Shown here: one piece after another, positions 14,158-14,711 of the stretch
How positions within the stretch are numbered: position 1 is the stretch's first letter
How the letters are laid out: each line of letters begins with the position of its first letter
Source: Faecalimonas sp.
GTDB lineage: Bacteria > Bacillota_A > Clostridia > Lachnospirales > Lachnospiraceae
NCBI GenBank assembly: GCA_026169575.1
Contig: JAPFCT010000240.1
Location: 1 to 14,711 of the forward strand
Direction of reading: 5' to 3'
Length of the DNA stretch: 14,711 bases
The notes under the pieces: model-generated
Databases searched by the model: none
What the model was told of the DNA's origin: nothing
The model's input: the letters and a program-made list of their open reading frames with translations, nothing else
Made by a program: the position numbers and the translations under genes

Positions 14158-14711
14158 CTATTTCTTCTTATTTGCCAGAGCAATTTTTCTCATAGAACCG
14201 ATCGCCTGCTTTAAATGTCGCTTTGCCGGACAGACATAACTGCAGGAACCACATTCCACACACTCAAGTCCTTCCCATTTCAGGAATGACGTTTCATCAT
14301 GACGTTCGGCAAAATCTGCCAGTCTGGACGGAACGATCCGGCTTGGGCAGGCATCCACACAGCGCCCGCAGTTGATGCACGCACCTTGCTCCTGCTTTCT
14401 CACCTCATCTTTTGAAAATGCGAGGATCGCAGAGGATGTCTTTGTCACGGGCACTTCTGTGGAAAACATCGCAAATCCCATCATCGGCCCTCCTGAGATC
14501 ACTTTCTCCGGTGTTCCCTCAAATCCACCTGCCATTCCGATCAGCTCCTGCTGACTCATTCCGCAAGGCGCAAGGAAATTTCCCGGCTCTCTGACTGCAT
14601 CTCCGCTAACGGTCACCACCCGCTCATAGAGCGGTTTTCCCGCGATCACCGCTTCATGGATCGCGATCAATGTCTCTACATTATCTACAATGCATCCCGC
14701 ATCTGCCGGAA
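14158..14711 (-). CDS. rnfC: Rnf complex subunit C, C-terminal part, cut by window edge
   Basis: RnfC is the cytoplasmic, NADH-interacting subunit. The frame is open from the window edge to the stop at 14158, so the N-terminus is missing. At the edge the translation reads ADAGCIVDNVETL, the conserved region of RnfC, followed by GKPLYERVVTVSG and ISGGPMMG. Two ferredoxin-type motifs are visible: C-I-N-C-G-R-C-V-D-A-C-P (near 14345-14379) and C-V-E-C-G-S-C-S-Y-V-C-P (near 14230-14262). It ends soon after the second motif with a basic tail, so it lacks the long C-terminal extension seen in enterobacterial RnfC. Its own promoter would lie beyond the window. Confidence 0.97.
   Translation of the reverse strand, partial: PADAGCIVDNVETLIAIHEAVIAGKPLYERVVTVSGDAVREPGNFLAPCGMSQQELIGMAGGFEGTPEKVISGGPMMGFAMFSTEVPVTKTSSAILAFSKDEVRKQEQGACINCGRCVDACPSRIVPSRLADFAERHDETSFLKWEGLECVECGSCSYVCPAKRHLKQAIGSMRKIALANKKK

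Noticed and set aside
1..14711. Mobile elements, phage genes, defence systems or CRISPR arrays
   Set aside because: No transposase, integrase, direct-repeat array, tRNA or composition break was seen; all genes are collinear core genes on one strand.

Overview
The window reads as a housekeeping stretch of a Gram-positive anaerobe of the class Clostridia, most likely a Lachnospiraceae. The grounds are a clostridial-type Rnf operon in C-D-G-E-A-B order, a SEDS/class B PBP pair of the kind seen in that group, a long U32/DUF3656 protein, a DUF2953 (YtfI-like) gene, strong AGGAGG-type ribosome binding sites and middling GC content. The family assignment is inference from protein resemblance; no rRNA or other taxonomic marker is present. 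Every supported gene lies on the minus strand, so transcription runs from high to low coordinates.

In transcription order: (1) 14711-10054 holds the 3' part of rnfC, complete rnfD, rnfG, rnfE, rnfA and rnfB, and a DUF2752 membrane protein that overlaps the end of rnfB. Together the Rnf subunits form the ferredoxin:NAD+ oxidoreductase that couples electron flow to Na+ or H+ export; the flavinylation motifs of RnfD and RnfG and the cysteine motifs of RnfA, RnfB, RnfC and RnfE are visible. (2) 9912-9445 encodes a small two-helix membrane protein with a long Asn/Gln/Tyr-rich tail, with its own extended -10 promoter and hairpin-forming leader, and is followed by a chain of hairpins ending in a strong terminator. 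(3) A second, similar promoter starts an overlapping run: NusG domain II protein, Gx transporter family protein, ruvA, ruvB (Holliday junction branch migration). (4) zapA (FtsZ-ring regulator) has a probable promoter and an intrinsic terminator that abuts the next gene. (5) 6127-1 holds a U32/DUF3656 protein, an FtsW/RodA-type glycosyltransferase, its class B PBP partner, a conserved small protein of unknown function, and the start of a DUF2953 gene cut by the window edge.

I see no phage, insertion sequence, CRISPR array, tRNA or rRNA. The window is mainly core metabolism, DNA repair, division and cell-wall synthesis. The least explained parts are the small membrane proteins next to rnf (DUF2752, Asn/Gln/Tyr-rich protein, NusG_II/Gx pair), a cysteine-rich tail on RnfE, the apparent loss of the usual SEDS aspartate position in the FtsW-like protein, and the long overlap between that gene and its PBP partner.
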